Shown here one piece after another: positions 42,450 through 50,356 of a stretch of DNA of 64,000 bases. The position numbers and the translations under genes are program-made. The notes under the pieces were generated by a model. That model was given only the letters and a program-made list of their open reading frames with translations, was not told the origin of the DNA and ran no database searches. Each line of letters begins with the position of its first letter. Positions within the stretch are counted from its first letter, which is position 1. The stretch is from Streptosporangiaceae bacterium (lineage in GTDB: Bacteria; Actinomycetota; Actinomycetes; Streptosporangiales; Streptosporangiaceae). Location of the stretch: positions 1 to 64,000 of the forward strand of contig JAOPYH010000408.1 in assembly GCA_025964715.1 (NCBI GenBank), given 5' to 3'.

Positions 42450-42935
42450 ATGGGCATAATAATGGCTACAACGGGAAAAGCTCGCCTTGAGGTCAACCTG
42501 CCGCCTATTCCCCAGGCGGTCGGCATTGCCCGGATATTCGTACGCCACCAGCTCATCAGCCTCCGCTACGCGGATCTGATCGAGGACGCCTGCGTGATCG
42601 CCTCCGAGCTGATGACCAACGCCGTGAACGCGACGGCGTCGGATGACCCGAGGACACGGGGCCGCATACGGATGTACCTCGGTCCGCACGAGGGCCGGCC
42701 TGTGCTGGAGGTCTGGGATTCGTGCCCGTGGATGCCCGTCTTCAGGGAGCCGGACTTCGTGGCGGAGTCCGGAAGGGGGCTGCACATCGTCAGATCACTG
42801 GCCGCCGATCTCGGGTGGCGCAGGGACGTGGACCGAGGCGGAAAGACCGTGTGGGCGCTGCTCGGTCCGGCGGCTCTCTTGCGGGATTCCGGAAGCTCTG
42901 ACGATCATGGTGGCGAAGACATCATCAGCCCATGA
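42450..42935 (+). CDS. ATP-binding HATPase protein (anti-sigma-factor-like)
   Basis: A 161-residue RsbW-type GHKL protein. The N-box is DACVIASELMTNAVNATASD near residue 55, followed by LEVWDSCPWMP and the G-box ESGRGLHIVRSLAADLGWR near 110. It ends in an acidic tail. Such proteins bind ATP and inhibit sigma factors or modulate regulators; they occur in abaA-like clusters together with DUF5753 and DUF397 genes, exactly as here. GAGGGTGG precedes ATG 42450, and a second ATG at 42462 is possible. Confidence 0.85.
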   Translation: MGIIMATTGKARLEVNLPPIPQAVGIARIFVRHQLISLRYADLIEDACVIASELMTNAVNATASDDPRTRGRIRMYLGPHEGRPVLEVWDSCPWMPVFREPDFVAESGRGLHIVRSLAADLGWRRDVDRGGKTVWALLGPAALLRDSGSSDDHGGEDIISP

Positions 42936-42955
42936 CCGAGCGCAGGTGACTTTCG

Positions 42956-43855
42956 GTGTCCCGACCACTGCCCATCGCCCTGGCACAGGCACCTCCGCGC
43001 CCGGCGGAGGCTTGCGCCCGCGGCTTCGCCGAGGACGTCGAGGGCCTGCTCGGGCGATTTCCGCATACCCGCCTGGTCGTCTACCCCGAACTACATCTGT
43101 GCGGCGTCGACGGCGGTGCGGGGGAGCGGGAGAGGCGACTGCGGGACGCCGCGGAGCCGCTGAGCGGCCGGCGGGTGAAACTGCTGGGGGAGCTCGCCGG
43201 CGACCTGGGGATCTGGCTGCTGCCCGGCAGCGTCTGCGAGCGCGGCGACGGCGGGGAGCTGTTCAACACGGCCCTCGCCTTCTCTCCCGAGGGCCGGCTC
43301 GTGGCGTCCTACCGGAAGATCTTTCCGTGGCGTCCTTACGAGCCCTACGCCCCGGGAGACAGGTTCGTGGTCTTCGACCTGCCGGAGGTCGGGCGAATGG
43401 GGTTCTCCATCTGCTACGACGCCTGGTTCCCCGAAGTCGCCCGGCACCTGGCCTGGATGGGCGCCGAGGTCATCGTCAATCCGGTGATGACCACCACGAG
43501 CGACCGCGCCCAAGAGCTCGTCCTCGCCCGCGCCAACGCCATCGTCAACCAGGTCTATGTGGTGAGCGTGAACACCGCGGGCCCGGCCGGGACGGGGCGA
43601 AGTCTCGTCGTGGACCCCGAGGGCCGGGTCCGGGTCGAGGCCCCGGGGGAGCAGGCGACCGTTCTGACCGACGTGCTGGACCTGGACGACGTCACCCGGG
43701 TGCGGACGTACGGCACCGCCGGGCTCAACCGGATGTGGGACCAGTTCGCCGAGACCGACAGCCCGCTGGAACTGCCGTTGTACGGCGGGCGGATCGACCC
43801 CCGGAGCTGGCACCCGGCGGGCCATCCCGGCCCGTCGCCGGAACCTGCCGGCTGA
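42956..43855 (+). CDS. carbon-nitrogen hydrolase (nitrilase superfamily)
   Basis: A 299-residue amidase-type protein. The catalytic triad is visible: Glu in LVVYPELHLCG near residue 45, Lys in ASYRKIFPWRPYEP near 120 and Cys in GFSICYDAWFPEVAR near 155. The glycine-rich strand EVIVNPVMTTTSDRAQE and the closing NRMWDQFAETD follow. The exact group (amidase, N-carbamoyl hydrolase or omega-amidase) is not decided. GTG 42956 has AGGTGA before it. It is only 20 bases after the HATPase gene and 43 before an APC permease, suggesting uptake and hydrolysis of an amide or nitrile. Confidence 0.9.
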   Translation: MSRPLPIALAQAPPRPAEACARGFAEDVEGLLGRFPHTRLVVYPELHLCGVDGGAGERERRLRDAAEPLSGRRVKLLGELAGDLGIWLLPGSVCERGDGGELFNTALAFSPEGRLVASYRKIFPWRPYEPYAPGDRFVVFDLPEVGRMGFSICYDAWFPEVARHLAWMGAEVIVNPVMTTTSDRAQELVLARANAIVNQVYVVSVNTAGPAGTGRSLVVDPEGRVRVEAPGEQATVLTDVLDLDDVTRVRTYGTAGLNRMWDQFAETDSPLELPLYGGRIDPRSWHPAGHPGPSPEPAG

Positions 43856-43898
43856 ACCGGCCTCCCCGCCCCGCCTCACCACCCCCAGGGAGCCACCC

Positions 43899-45266
43899 GT
43901 GAACACCCCCGCACAGACCCTCACCCGGACACTGAGGCTCAGGTCCGTCGTGCTGTTCGGCCTCGCCTACATGGCCCCGTTGATCGTCCTCGGGACCTTC
44001 GGCGTCATCGCCGACACCACCAAGGGCGCGGTGCCGACGGCCTACCTGCTGGCGCTCGGGGCCATGCTCTTCACCGCCCACAGCTACGGCAGGATGGCCA
44101 GGGCCCATCCCGTGGCCGGCTCGGCGTACACCTACGTCCGGCGGGCGATCGACTCCCGCGCCGGCTTCCTGGTCGGCTGGGCCACCTTGCTGGACTACTT
44201 CTTCCTGCCCATGGTGATCTGGCTCATCGGCGGCGCCTACCTGCACGCACGCTTTCCAGGCGTCCCGTCCTGGACATGGATCGTCGGGTTCATCGTCGTC
44301 ACCACCGCGCTGAACGTCCTGGGGCTGAAGACCGCGGAGAGGGTGAACGCCCTCCTCATGGCCTTCCAGGTTCTGGTGATCGCGATCTTCGTCGTCCTGT
44401 CGTTGAGCCACGTGTTCCACCTGGGCGGAGCCGGTGCCCTGGCCGGCACTGCGCCTTTCGCCAATGACGCGACGACCCTCTCCGGAGTCTCCGCCGGTGC
44501 CGCCATCGCGGCTTACTCGTTCCTCGGCTTCGACGCGGTCACGACCCTCACTGAGGAGACCCTCGACCCGGAGCGGACCATGCCCCGCGCCATCCTGCTG
44601 ACCGCATTCCTCGGGGGTGGCGTCTTTGTGCTCGTCGCCTACACGACCCAGCTGGTCCACCCGGGCAGTGCCTTCCACGACGCCGATTCGGCGGCCTTCG
44701 AGATCGCCATGACCATTGGAGGAGACCTCTTCTCCTCGATCTTCCTGGCCGGACTCGTGGTGACCCAGTTCGCGTCCGGGATCGCCGCCCAGGCCAGCAC
44801 GTCCCGGCTGTTGTACGCCATGGGGCGGGACTCGGTTCTGCCGAGAAAGATGTTCGGTTACATCCACCCCCGCTTCCGCACTCCCGCCCTGAACATCCTC
44901 CTCACGGGTGCGGTCGGCCTCCTGGCGCTGCGCCTGAGCGTCACCACCTCCACGTCCTTCATCAACTTCGGGGCCTTCACCGCCTTCACCTTCGTCAACC
45001 TCAGCGTCATCGCGACGTTCATACGGGAACGCCGCTCCGGGCGTACGCCGGGTCTCGTGCCGTACGTCATCGCGCCGGCCATCGGTGCCGCCATCGACGG
45101 CTGGCTGCTGGTGCACCTCGACGGCAAGGCCCTGATGCTGGGGCTGATCTGGCTTGTTCTCGGCTTGATCTACCTGGCCTTCCTCACCCGAGGGTTCCGG
45201 GCCGCGCCGCCGGAGATGAAGGTGGGCGAAGACCCCAAGATCCCCGACGCGGGAGCACGGCGCTAG
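43899..45266 (+). CDS. APC-family amino acid/polyamine permease
   Basis: A 455-residue transporter with about twelve helices. N-terminal SVVLFGLAYMAPLIVLGTFG is the APC TM1 motif, followed by HPVAGSAYTYVRRAIDSRAG (TM2-3 loop) and AAIAAYSFLGFDAVTTLTEE (TM6 region) with the conserved proline-linked LDPERTMPRAILL. It resembles PuuP/YhdG-type permeases. Start GTG with CAGGGAGCC upstream. It is probably co-transcribed with the nitrilase gene and imports its substrate. Confidence 0.9.
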   Translation: MNTPAQTLTRTLRLRSVVLFGLAYMAPLIVLGTFGVIADTTKGAVPTAYLLALGAMLFTAHSYGRMARAHPVAGSAYTYVRRAIDSRAGFLVGWATLLDYFFLPMVIWLIGGAYLHARFPGVPSWTWIVGFIVVTTALNVLGLKTAERVNALLMAFQVLVIAIFVVLSLSHVFHLGGAGALAGTAPFANDATTLSGVSAGAAIAAYSFLGFDAVTTLTEETLDPERTMPRAILLTAFLGGGVFVLVAYTTQLVHPGSAFHDADSAAFEIAMTIGGDLFSSIFLAGLVVTQFASGIAAQASTSRLLYAMGRDSVLPRKMFGYIHPRFRTPALNILLTGAVGLLALRLSVTTSTSFINFGAFTAFTFVNLSVIATFIRERRSGRTPGLVPYVIAPAIGAAIDGWLLVHLDGKALMLGLIWLVLGLIYLAFLTRGFRAAPPEMKVGEDPKIPDAGARR

Positions 45267-45403
45267 GCGCGCGGACGCCATCGCGGCACTCCTTTCACCG
45301 GGGATGGTGGACATCGGCCGCTGTCACTGGGCACGCTGCTGTCCGGGGACGACGGCGCCCGGACGGCGAGCCGCCTGACCCGGCCGGGGGAAGGGAGCAG
45401 CGG

Positions 45404-46426
45404 GTGGCAGACCAGGACGACCAGCCACATCGGCCCGCTCGGTGGCCGGTTCGGTGGCCGCTGCAGCCGGTGGCGCGCACGCGGTGGTCGGCACAGGAGA
45501 CCACCGCCGGCCAGGCGGAGCCGGCGGTCATCGAGGCGGCCCTGAAGCGGGCGCTGGGGCGGCCGTCGGGAAACTGGTTCGCGGTGGCCGCCAGCAGCGA
45601 CGTGCGTGCGGATCGGCCATTCGGTTTCCGGGTGGCGGGGCGGGAGCTCGTGGCGTGGCGGGATCGGGCCGGCGCGCTCACGGTCGGGCCCGGCGCCTGT
45701 CCGCACCTTGGCGCGCCACTGGCCGATGGCCGCGTGGTGTGCGGCGGGCTGGTGTGCCGGTGGCACGGGCTGCGGCTGCCCGCGGAGGGCATGTCGGGGT
45801 GGCGCCCGTTGCCGGGTCACGACGACGGGGTGCTGGTGTGGGTGCGGCTCGACGGCCCGGGCGGGGAGCCCCCCTTGCCCGGGCCCGTGGTGCCCGACCG
45901 GCCGCTGTTGGCCGGCAGTGTCTGCGCGGTGACCCGTGTGGTCGGAGTGTGCGAGCCGGATGATGTGGTCGCCAACCGGCTGGACCCCTGGCACGGCGCC
46001 TGGTTCCACCCCTATTCGTTCGCCCGGCTGCGGATCGTGCGGGCACCCGGCCTGGACGCCGGGGAAGGGGAGGACCGGTTCGTCGTGCAGGTCACGTACC
46101 GGGTCGGGCCCCGGCTCGGGGTTCCGGTGCTCGCGGAGTTCGTCTGCCCGGAGCCGCGTACGGTCGTGATGCGCATCCTCGAGGGGGAGGGCGCGGGGAG
46201 CCTGGTGGAAACCCACGCCACCCCGCTCGGCCCGGGCCGGGACGGCCGGCCGCGCACGGCGGTCATCGAAGCGACGATCGCCACGTCCGCGCGGCCCGGG
46301 TTCGCTGTCGCGCGGCTCGGTGCCCCCCTGCTTCGCCCGCTGATGCGGCGGGCGGCGGCCCGGTTGTGGCGCGACGATCTGGCCTACGCCGAACGCCGCT
46401 ACGCCCTGCGCACCGGCACGGTCTGA
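45404..46426 (+). CDS. Rieske [2Fe-2S] DUF5914 protein of the carotenoid locus
   Basis: A 340-residue protein. The Rieske cluster motif is C-P-H near residue 102 (GPGACPHLGAPLADGRVV) and C-x2-H near 119 (LVCRWHGLRLP), C-x-H and C-x2-H as in Rieske oxygenases and ferredoxins. A C-terminal DUF5914 domain has DPWHGAWFHPYSFARLRI and ends LAYAERRYALRTGTV. It sits convergent with crtU, overlapping by 28 bases. DUF5914 genes are commonly found beside crtU-type carotenoid genes in streptomycetes, so a role in carotenoid ring or end-group oxidation is inferred. The start is GTG with GGGGGAAGGG upstream. Confidence 0.8.
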   Translation: MADQDDQPHRPARWPVRWPLQPVARTRWSAQETTAGQAEPAVIEAALKRALGRPSGNWFAVAASSDVRADRPFGFRVAGRELVAWRDRAGALTVGPGACPHLGAPLADGRVVCGGLVCRWHGLRLPAEGMSGWRPLPGHDDGVLVWVRLDGPGGEPPLPGPVVPDRPLLAGSVCAVTRVVGVCEPDDVVANRLDPWHGAWFHPYSFARLRIVRAPGLDAGEGEDRFVVQVTYRVGPRLGVPVLAEFVCPEPRTVVMRILEGEGAGSLVETHATPLGPGRDGRPRTAVIEATIATSARPGFAVARLGAPLLRPLMRRAAARLWRDDLAYAERRYALRTGTV

Positions 46427-47943
46427 TCAGGCCGCTGGCGGGCGGCGAGGCGGCGCAGCGGAGCGAGCCGGCCGCGTAGCGGCACGGTCGTCAGCGGGTG
46501 CCCGGCCAGGCCCCAGTGGGACAGGAGCTGGTTGGCGGCGTGCCAGCCGGTCGTGGCGGCGCGTTCCATCAGCGCGACCGGCAGGTCGATGCGGATGCCG
46601 TCGCCCGCCAGCACCATCCCCGGGACCGGGCCTGCCACGGTGGGCCGGTTCTGGTACGTACCGGGCGCGAAGAGCGGGCAGTCGTGCCGCCATTCGGCAA
46701 GGTCACCGACCAGGCGGGCGCCCGCGGTCTCGGGATAGACCTCGTGCAGGCGCTGCAGCAGCCGGGCGGCGGCCTCCGCGCGGGAGGTCGTGACGGCGTA
46801 GGCGTGCAGTTCCACGACCGAGCCGCCCGTGGCGCGGGCCCACGCGGCGGCCTGGTGGTCATAGCGGTCGAGCACGCTGATGTTGTCCAGCGGGGCCAGC
46901 CCGCCGGTCGCCAGGAAGGCCGGCCGGGACGCGGTGACGGGCCGGTCCAGCCACAGCCGGCGCACCAGGAAGGGTGGCGCGGTGGCGAGCGCGGCGATCC
47001 GCCCCCGCCACCCCGGGGTGCCCAGCTCAGGGGAGGCGGCGATGAGGTCGCGCAAACCCGGAATGTCCAGGGCCAGCACCACGGCGTCGGCGTGGATGTC
47101 CTGACCTCCGGTGCGGACCGTGAAACCGTGCGCGCCGGGGTGCACGGCGGTGACCGGCATGGCGGTGTGCAGCCGGGCGCCGAGGCCGGCGAGATACTCG
47201 CCCACCGGCGCCCACAGATCCGGGAACGGAACGCGCGGGACGTCGAAGAGCAGCCCTTCGGCGGAGCCGAGGAAGTACAGGTGGAACATCACCGCGAGCT
47301 CGGCAGCGGACAGCTGATGCGGCGGGGCGAAGAAGCTGCGGGTGAACACATCGAACGCCAGATGCCGCGCGGCCGCCGGGAAGCGCACCCGGGCCAGGAA
47401 GTCCTCGGCGTTCAGGTGGTCCAGCTCCCGGTAGGTGCCCGGCACGGTCACGTTGACGAGCGGCAGCGCCGCGCGGGCGTTCAGGCGCAGCAGGTCCCTG
47501 GTGGTGAAGGTCGGGCTGCGGGCGGCGAAGGCCACGGCGTTCCACGGCGGGGTGCGGGGCAGGCCGCGGAAGGTGTCGGTGTGCCCTGCCGCGTCGATCA
47601 GTGGATAGTCCAGGACCGGCGTCAGCCGGTCGAGGCCGGGGTCGGTGCGGCCCAGCAGCGCGCGCAGGTTGTAGTACTGCCGGAAGAAGGCGTGGAAACC
47701 GCGGCTCATGCCCACACGGGTGCCGTCGGGTAGGTCGGCCGCCCAGCCGCCGACGCGGCCGCCGAGATAGTGCCGGCGTTCGCACAGCTCCACTGTGACG
47801 CCGCGTTCGGCCAGCGCGGTGGCGGCGGTGAGCCCGGCGATGCCGGCCCCGATCACCACCGCGCGTGGACGGTCGGACAGGTCCCGGGCGTGCGGCCGCC
47901 CGGGTGGCGGCGGGTGATGCACCCGCCTCCGGTCTCGGCTCAT
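46399..47943 (-). CDS. crtU: carotenoid desaturase/methyltransferase-type FAD protein (CrtU)
   Basis: A 514-residue flavoprotein. The FAD motif is VVIGAGIAGLTAATALAERG near residue 28. It is followed by LCERRHYLGGRVGGWAADLP and GMSRGFHAFFRQYYNLRALL, the signature of beta-carotene desaturase/methyltransferase CrtU that makes aromatic (phi/chi) end groups such as isorenieratene. The second FAD segment is GPVPGMVLAGDGIRIDLPVA near 455. It is last in the six-gene operon and overlaps the methyltransferase gene by four bases (47940-47943). Confidence 0.88.
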   Translation of the reverse strand: MSRDRRRVHHPPPPGRPHARDLSDRPRAVVIGAGIAGLTAATALAERGVTVELCERRHYLGGRVGGWAADLPDGTRVGMSRGFHAFFRQYYNLRALLGRTDPGLDRLTPVLDYPLIDAAGHTDTFRGLPRTPPWNAVAFAARSPTFTTRDLLRLNARAALPLVNVTVPGTYRELDHLNAEDFLARVRFPAAARHLAFDVFTRSFFAPPHQLSAAELAVMFHLYFLGSAEGLLFDVPRVPFPDLWAPVGEYLAGLGARLHTAMPVTAVHPGAHGFTVRTGGQDIHADAVVLALDIPGLRDLIAASPELGTPGWRGRIAALATAPPFLVRRLWLDRPVTASRPAFLATGGLAPLDNISVLDRYDHQAAAWARATGGSVVELHAYAVTTSRAEAAARLLQRLHEVYPETAGARLVGDLAEWRHDCPLFAPGTYQNRPTVAGPVPGMVLAGDGIRIDLPVALMERAATTGWHAANQLLSHWGLAGHPLTTVPLRGRLAPLRRLAARQRPDQTVPVRRA

Positions 47944-48668
47944 GGCCGATCCTCTGAGCGCTGTGCCCGGTAAGTGTGCACGATCCCGCGTGCCCAGCCG
48001 GTGACGGTCGTGGTGCGGACGCCGGTGAAGCCGGCGCGACGCAGCCGGTCGGCGAAACCGGACGCCCGGTCGAATTCGAGCGCGCTCCGCCACAGATAGC
48101 GGTACAGCCGCGCGTCGCCGGTGGCCAGTCGCCCGGCCGGAATGATGACCGACCAGCACACCGCGTGCCACACCAGGCGGGCGACCGGGCTCTCGCGCAG
48201 GGCGTAGTCGTGCACGACCAGGGCGCCGCCAGGACGCAGCAGGGCCCGCAGCGATCCGAGAGCACTGTCGGGGTCCGGCAGGTTGCGGAGGAGATATGCG
48301 GCGAAGATCCCGTCGAACGGCCCGTCGATCCCGGCGCGGGCGAGGTCCTCTATCCGGCCGTGGACGAACTGGACGGTGGCCGGCCACGGCTTCGCGCGGG
48401 CCTGGGCGAGCATGCCGGGCGAGGCGTCGACGCCCACGATGCGCGCCTGCGGCGCGGCGGCCACCAGCGCCGCGGTCGAGGCGCCGGTGCCGCATCCGGC
48501 GTCGAGCACCCGCGACCCCGTACCGCCCGTGGGCAGGGACAGCGCGCGGGCGGAGCGCCGCAGGTCAGTGTGGTAGCCGGGATTCATGCCGACCAGCCGG
48601 TCGTACGCCTGGGCGCCGCGATCGAAGGCGGCCGGCACGTGGCGGCGGGCCAGGCGGTCGCCGGTCAT
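47940..48668 (-). CDS. crtT: class I SAM-dependent methyltransferase (CrtT-like)
   Basis: A 242-residue UbiE-type methyltransferase. The SAM-binding motif I is RVLDAGCGTGASTAALVA near residue 55, motif II IVGVDASPGMLAQARAK, motif III FDGIFAAYLLRNLPDPDSAL near 125 and LLRPGGALVVHDYALRE. In streptomycete carotenoid clusters this position is crtT, of unproven function in the pathway, possibly methylation of a ring or carboxyl group. It overlaps crtYd and crtU by four bases each (ATGA junctions). Confidence 0.8.
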   Translation of the reverse strand: MTGDRLARRHVPAAFDRGAQAYDRLVGMNPGYHTDLRRSARALSLPTGGTGSRVLDAGCGTGASTAALVAAAPQARIVGVDASPGMLAQARAKPWPATVQFVHGRIEDLARAGIDGPFDGIFAAYLLRNLPDPDSALGSLRALLRPGGALVVHDYALRESPVARLVWHAVCWSVIIPAGRLATGDARLYRYLWRSALEFDRASGFADRLRRAGFTGVRTTTVTGWARGIVHTYRAQRSEDRP

Positions 48669-48988
48669 CGGATGCTGTCCCGCTGCCGGTGCGGGGAGAG
48701 CCAGCCGAGCAGGGTAGCGGTGACGAGAGCGAAGCCGAACAGGAAGTCCTCGACGGGGATGTCGAACGGGAACCGCAGGCCGCTGATCTGCGCGGGGTTG
48801 TAGATCACGATGGGGGCCGAAAGCTTGGTGAGCCAGCCGTCGACCGCGATCTGGAAGCCGAACACGATCAGCATCGTGATCCAGTAGGAGGCGCGGCGGA
48901 ACAGCCCGGTGTGCAGCCACACCACTTCGAGCGCCGTCACGGCGGCCACGGAGGCGAGGGCCGGGAGCGTGTACCCGAGGTGCGTCAT
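48665..48988 (-). CDS. crtYd: lycopene cyclase domain protein, second half (CrtYd)
   Basis: A 107-residue membrane protein with three helices (residues 5-25, 33-53 and 80-98). It carries the cyclase motif DIPVEDFLFGFALVTATLLG near residue 77, the PxEE/PVEDFLF signature of heterodimeric lycopene cyclases. It pairs with the preceding small gene, as with CrtYc and CrtYd of other actinobacteria, together forming a beta-cyclase. Confidence 0.85.
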   Translation of the reverse strand: MTHLGYTLPALASVAAVTALEVVWLHTGLFRRASYWITMLIVFGFQIAVDGWLTKLSAPIVIYNPAQISGLRFPFDIPVEDFLFGFALVTATLLGWLSPHRQRDSIR

Positions 48989-49395
48989 TGGCCGTCTCCC
49001 CGCGCGCGCCGCGCACCCTGTCCGGCCCGCCGCCGCGCAGTCTGTCCGGCCCGCTCCCGGGCCCACTCCTCGCGCCGGGCTCGCCGTCCGTCCGGGGACA
49101 GGTGCTGTACGGCCTCGAACGTCAGCACCCCGCACAGGGGGATGACGAGGAAGAACAACGCCTCTTCCAGTGGCACCGACAGTGGCAGGGTCAGTCCGGT
49201 CAGATAGCGGGCGTTGTAGTGCCACGCGCCACCGGCAATGGCCAGGATGTCCCAGACCAGGAACACCGCGGCCGCGGGGAGCATGGCGCGGGCCAGCCGG
49301 CGCGGCCGCCGGTAGACGCGGGCGCCGGACAGCTCCAAGGGCAGCGTGATCAACAGACATCCTGCGAGCAGCAGCAGGTACTGCAGATGGTCCAT
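48985..49395 (-). CDS. crtYc: lycopene cyclase domain protein, first half (CrtYc)
   Basis: A 136-residue membrane protein with three helices, starting LQYLLLLAGCLLITLPLELS and containing the cyclase motif SVPLEEALFFLVIPLCGVL near residue 83. A basic tail follows (RREEWARERAGQTARRR). Neither half alone has the full bifunctional set, so the enzyme works as a heterodimer. Its ATG is one base after the crtB stop. Confidence 0.85.
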   Translation of the reverse strand: MDHLQYLLLLAGCLLITLPLELSGARVYRRPRRLARAMLPAAAVFLVWDILAIAGGAWHYNARYLTGLTLPLSVPLEEALFFLVIPLCGVLTFEAVQHLSPDGRRARREEWARERAGQTARRRAGQGARRARGDGQ

Positions 49396-49396
49396 G

Positions 49397-50356
49397 TCAG
49401 TCCTTCCCGATGGGTGCGGGACTACGGGAGGCGGTGCGGGCCCACAGCGCGCGTGCCAGGGCCGCTCCGGCGATCGGCAGCCGCGCGCCGTTTCCCACGG
49501 TGACCCGGCCGGCGAAGACGTTGTAGCCGCAGGCCTCGATCCGGTCCAGGATGCGGGCGTACAGGCTGAACGCCGTGGCCACACAGGGCCGGGACGCCGG
49601 GTGCAGCAGGGCGATGCCGGGGCGGGCCCGCGCGTACACGGTCCGCGTGTAGGCGATCTGCTCGGCCAGGGCGAGCCGTACCCGCGCCTCGATCCGGCCG
49701 GTGTGCCGGCACCAGCCGAGCAGGTCGCGATCGACCCCGTGGGCGGCCAGCTCGTCGGCGGGCAGGTACACACGCCCCCGGTCGAGGTCCTCGGCCACGT
49801 CCCGCAGGAAATTGGTCAGCTGGAACGCCTGCCCGAGGGCGGCGGCACGCGGGGCCGCCTCGGCCGGATCGCAAACCGTGCCCAGCACGGGCAGCAATTG
49901 CAGGCCGATCACCTCGGCCGAGCCGTACACGTAGTCCTGCAGCGCGGCCCGGGTGGGGTAGCCGGTCACGGTCAGATCCATCCGCATCGAGCGGAGGAAG
50001 GCGCCGAACAGCGCGTCGTCGATGCCGAACCGGGTGGCGGTGTCCACCACCGCGGCCAGCACCGGATGGTCGCTGCGGCCCGCCCGCAACCCGGCGTGCA
50101 GCGTGGTGCCGATGTGGTGGATCCGGGCGGCGACCTGGTCTGTGCCCTGATGGAGTGCGGGTTCGTCGACCAGGTCGTCGGTGTGCCGGGCGAAGCCGTA
50201 CAGCGCGTGTACCGCCGGCCGCTGGCCGGGGAGCAGCAGCCGGGTGGCCAGGAAGTAGGTGCGGCCGTGCCGGGCGTTGAGCGCCCGGCAACGGGCATAG
50301 GCGGCCCGCAGCCGTGGGTCGGCGACTCCCGCGGCGTCCAGCTCCCGCCGGGTCAT
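49397..50356 (-). CDS. crtB: phytoene/squalene synthase family (CrtB)
   Basis: A 319-residue trans-isoprenyl synthase. The first aspartate-rich motif is RHTDDLVDEPAL near residue 60 and the second is NFLRDVAEDLDRGRVYLP near 180, the two Mg-diphosphate sites that condense two geranylgeranyl diphosphates to phytoene. It starts at ATG 50356, overlapping the crtI stop by four bases (50353-50356). Confidence 0.92.
   Translation of the reverse strand: MTRRELDAAGVADPRLRAAYARCRALNARHGRTYFLATRLLLPGQRPAVHALYGFARHTDDLVDEPALHQGTDQVAARIHHIGTTLHAGLRAGRSDHPVLAAVVDTATRFGIDDALFGAFLRSMRMDLTVTGYPTRAALQDYVYGSAEVIGLQLLPVLGTVCDPAEAAPRAAALGQAFQLTNFLRDVAEDLDRGRVYLPADELAAHGVDRDLLGWCRHTGRIEARVRLALAEQIAYTRTVYARARPGIALLHPASRPCVATAFSLYARILDRIEACGYNVFAGRVTVGNGARLPIAGAALARALWARTASRSPAPIGKD

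Noticed and set aside
43725-45314. A 529-codon minus-strand frame antisense to the APC permease
   Set aside because: Composition (repeated Glu/Gly/Arg) and complete coverage by a clear permease indicate a codon-bias shadow.
46399-46426. Overlap of the Rieske and crtU coding ends as a possible frameshift fusion
   Set aside because: The genes are on opposite strands and both end with plausible C-termini; it is a simple convergent overlap.
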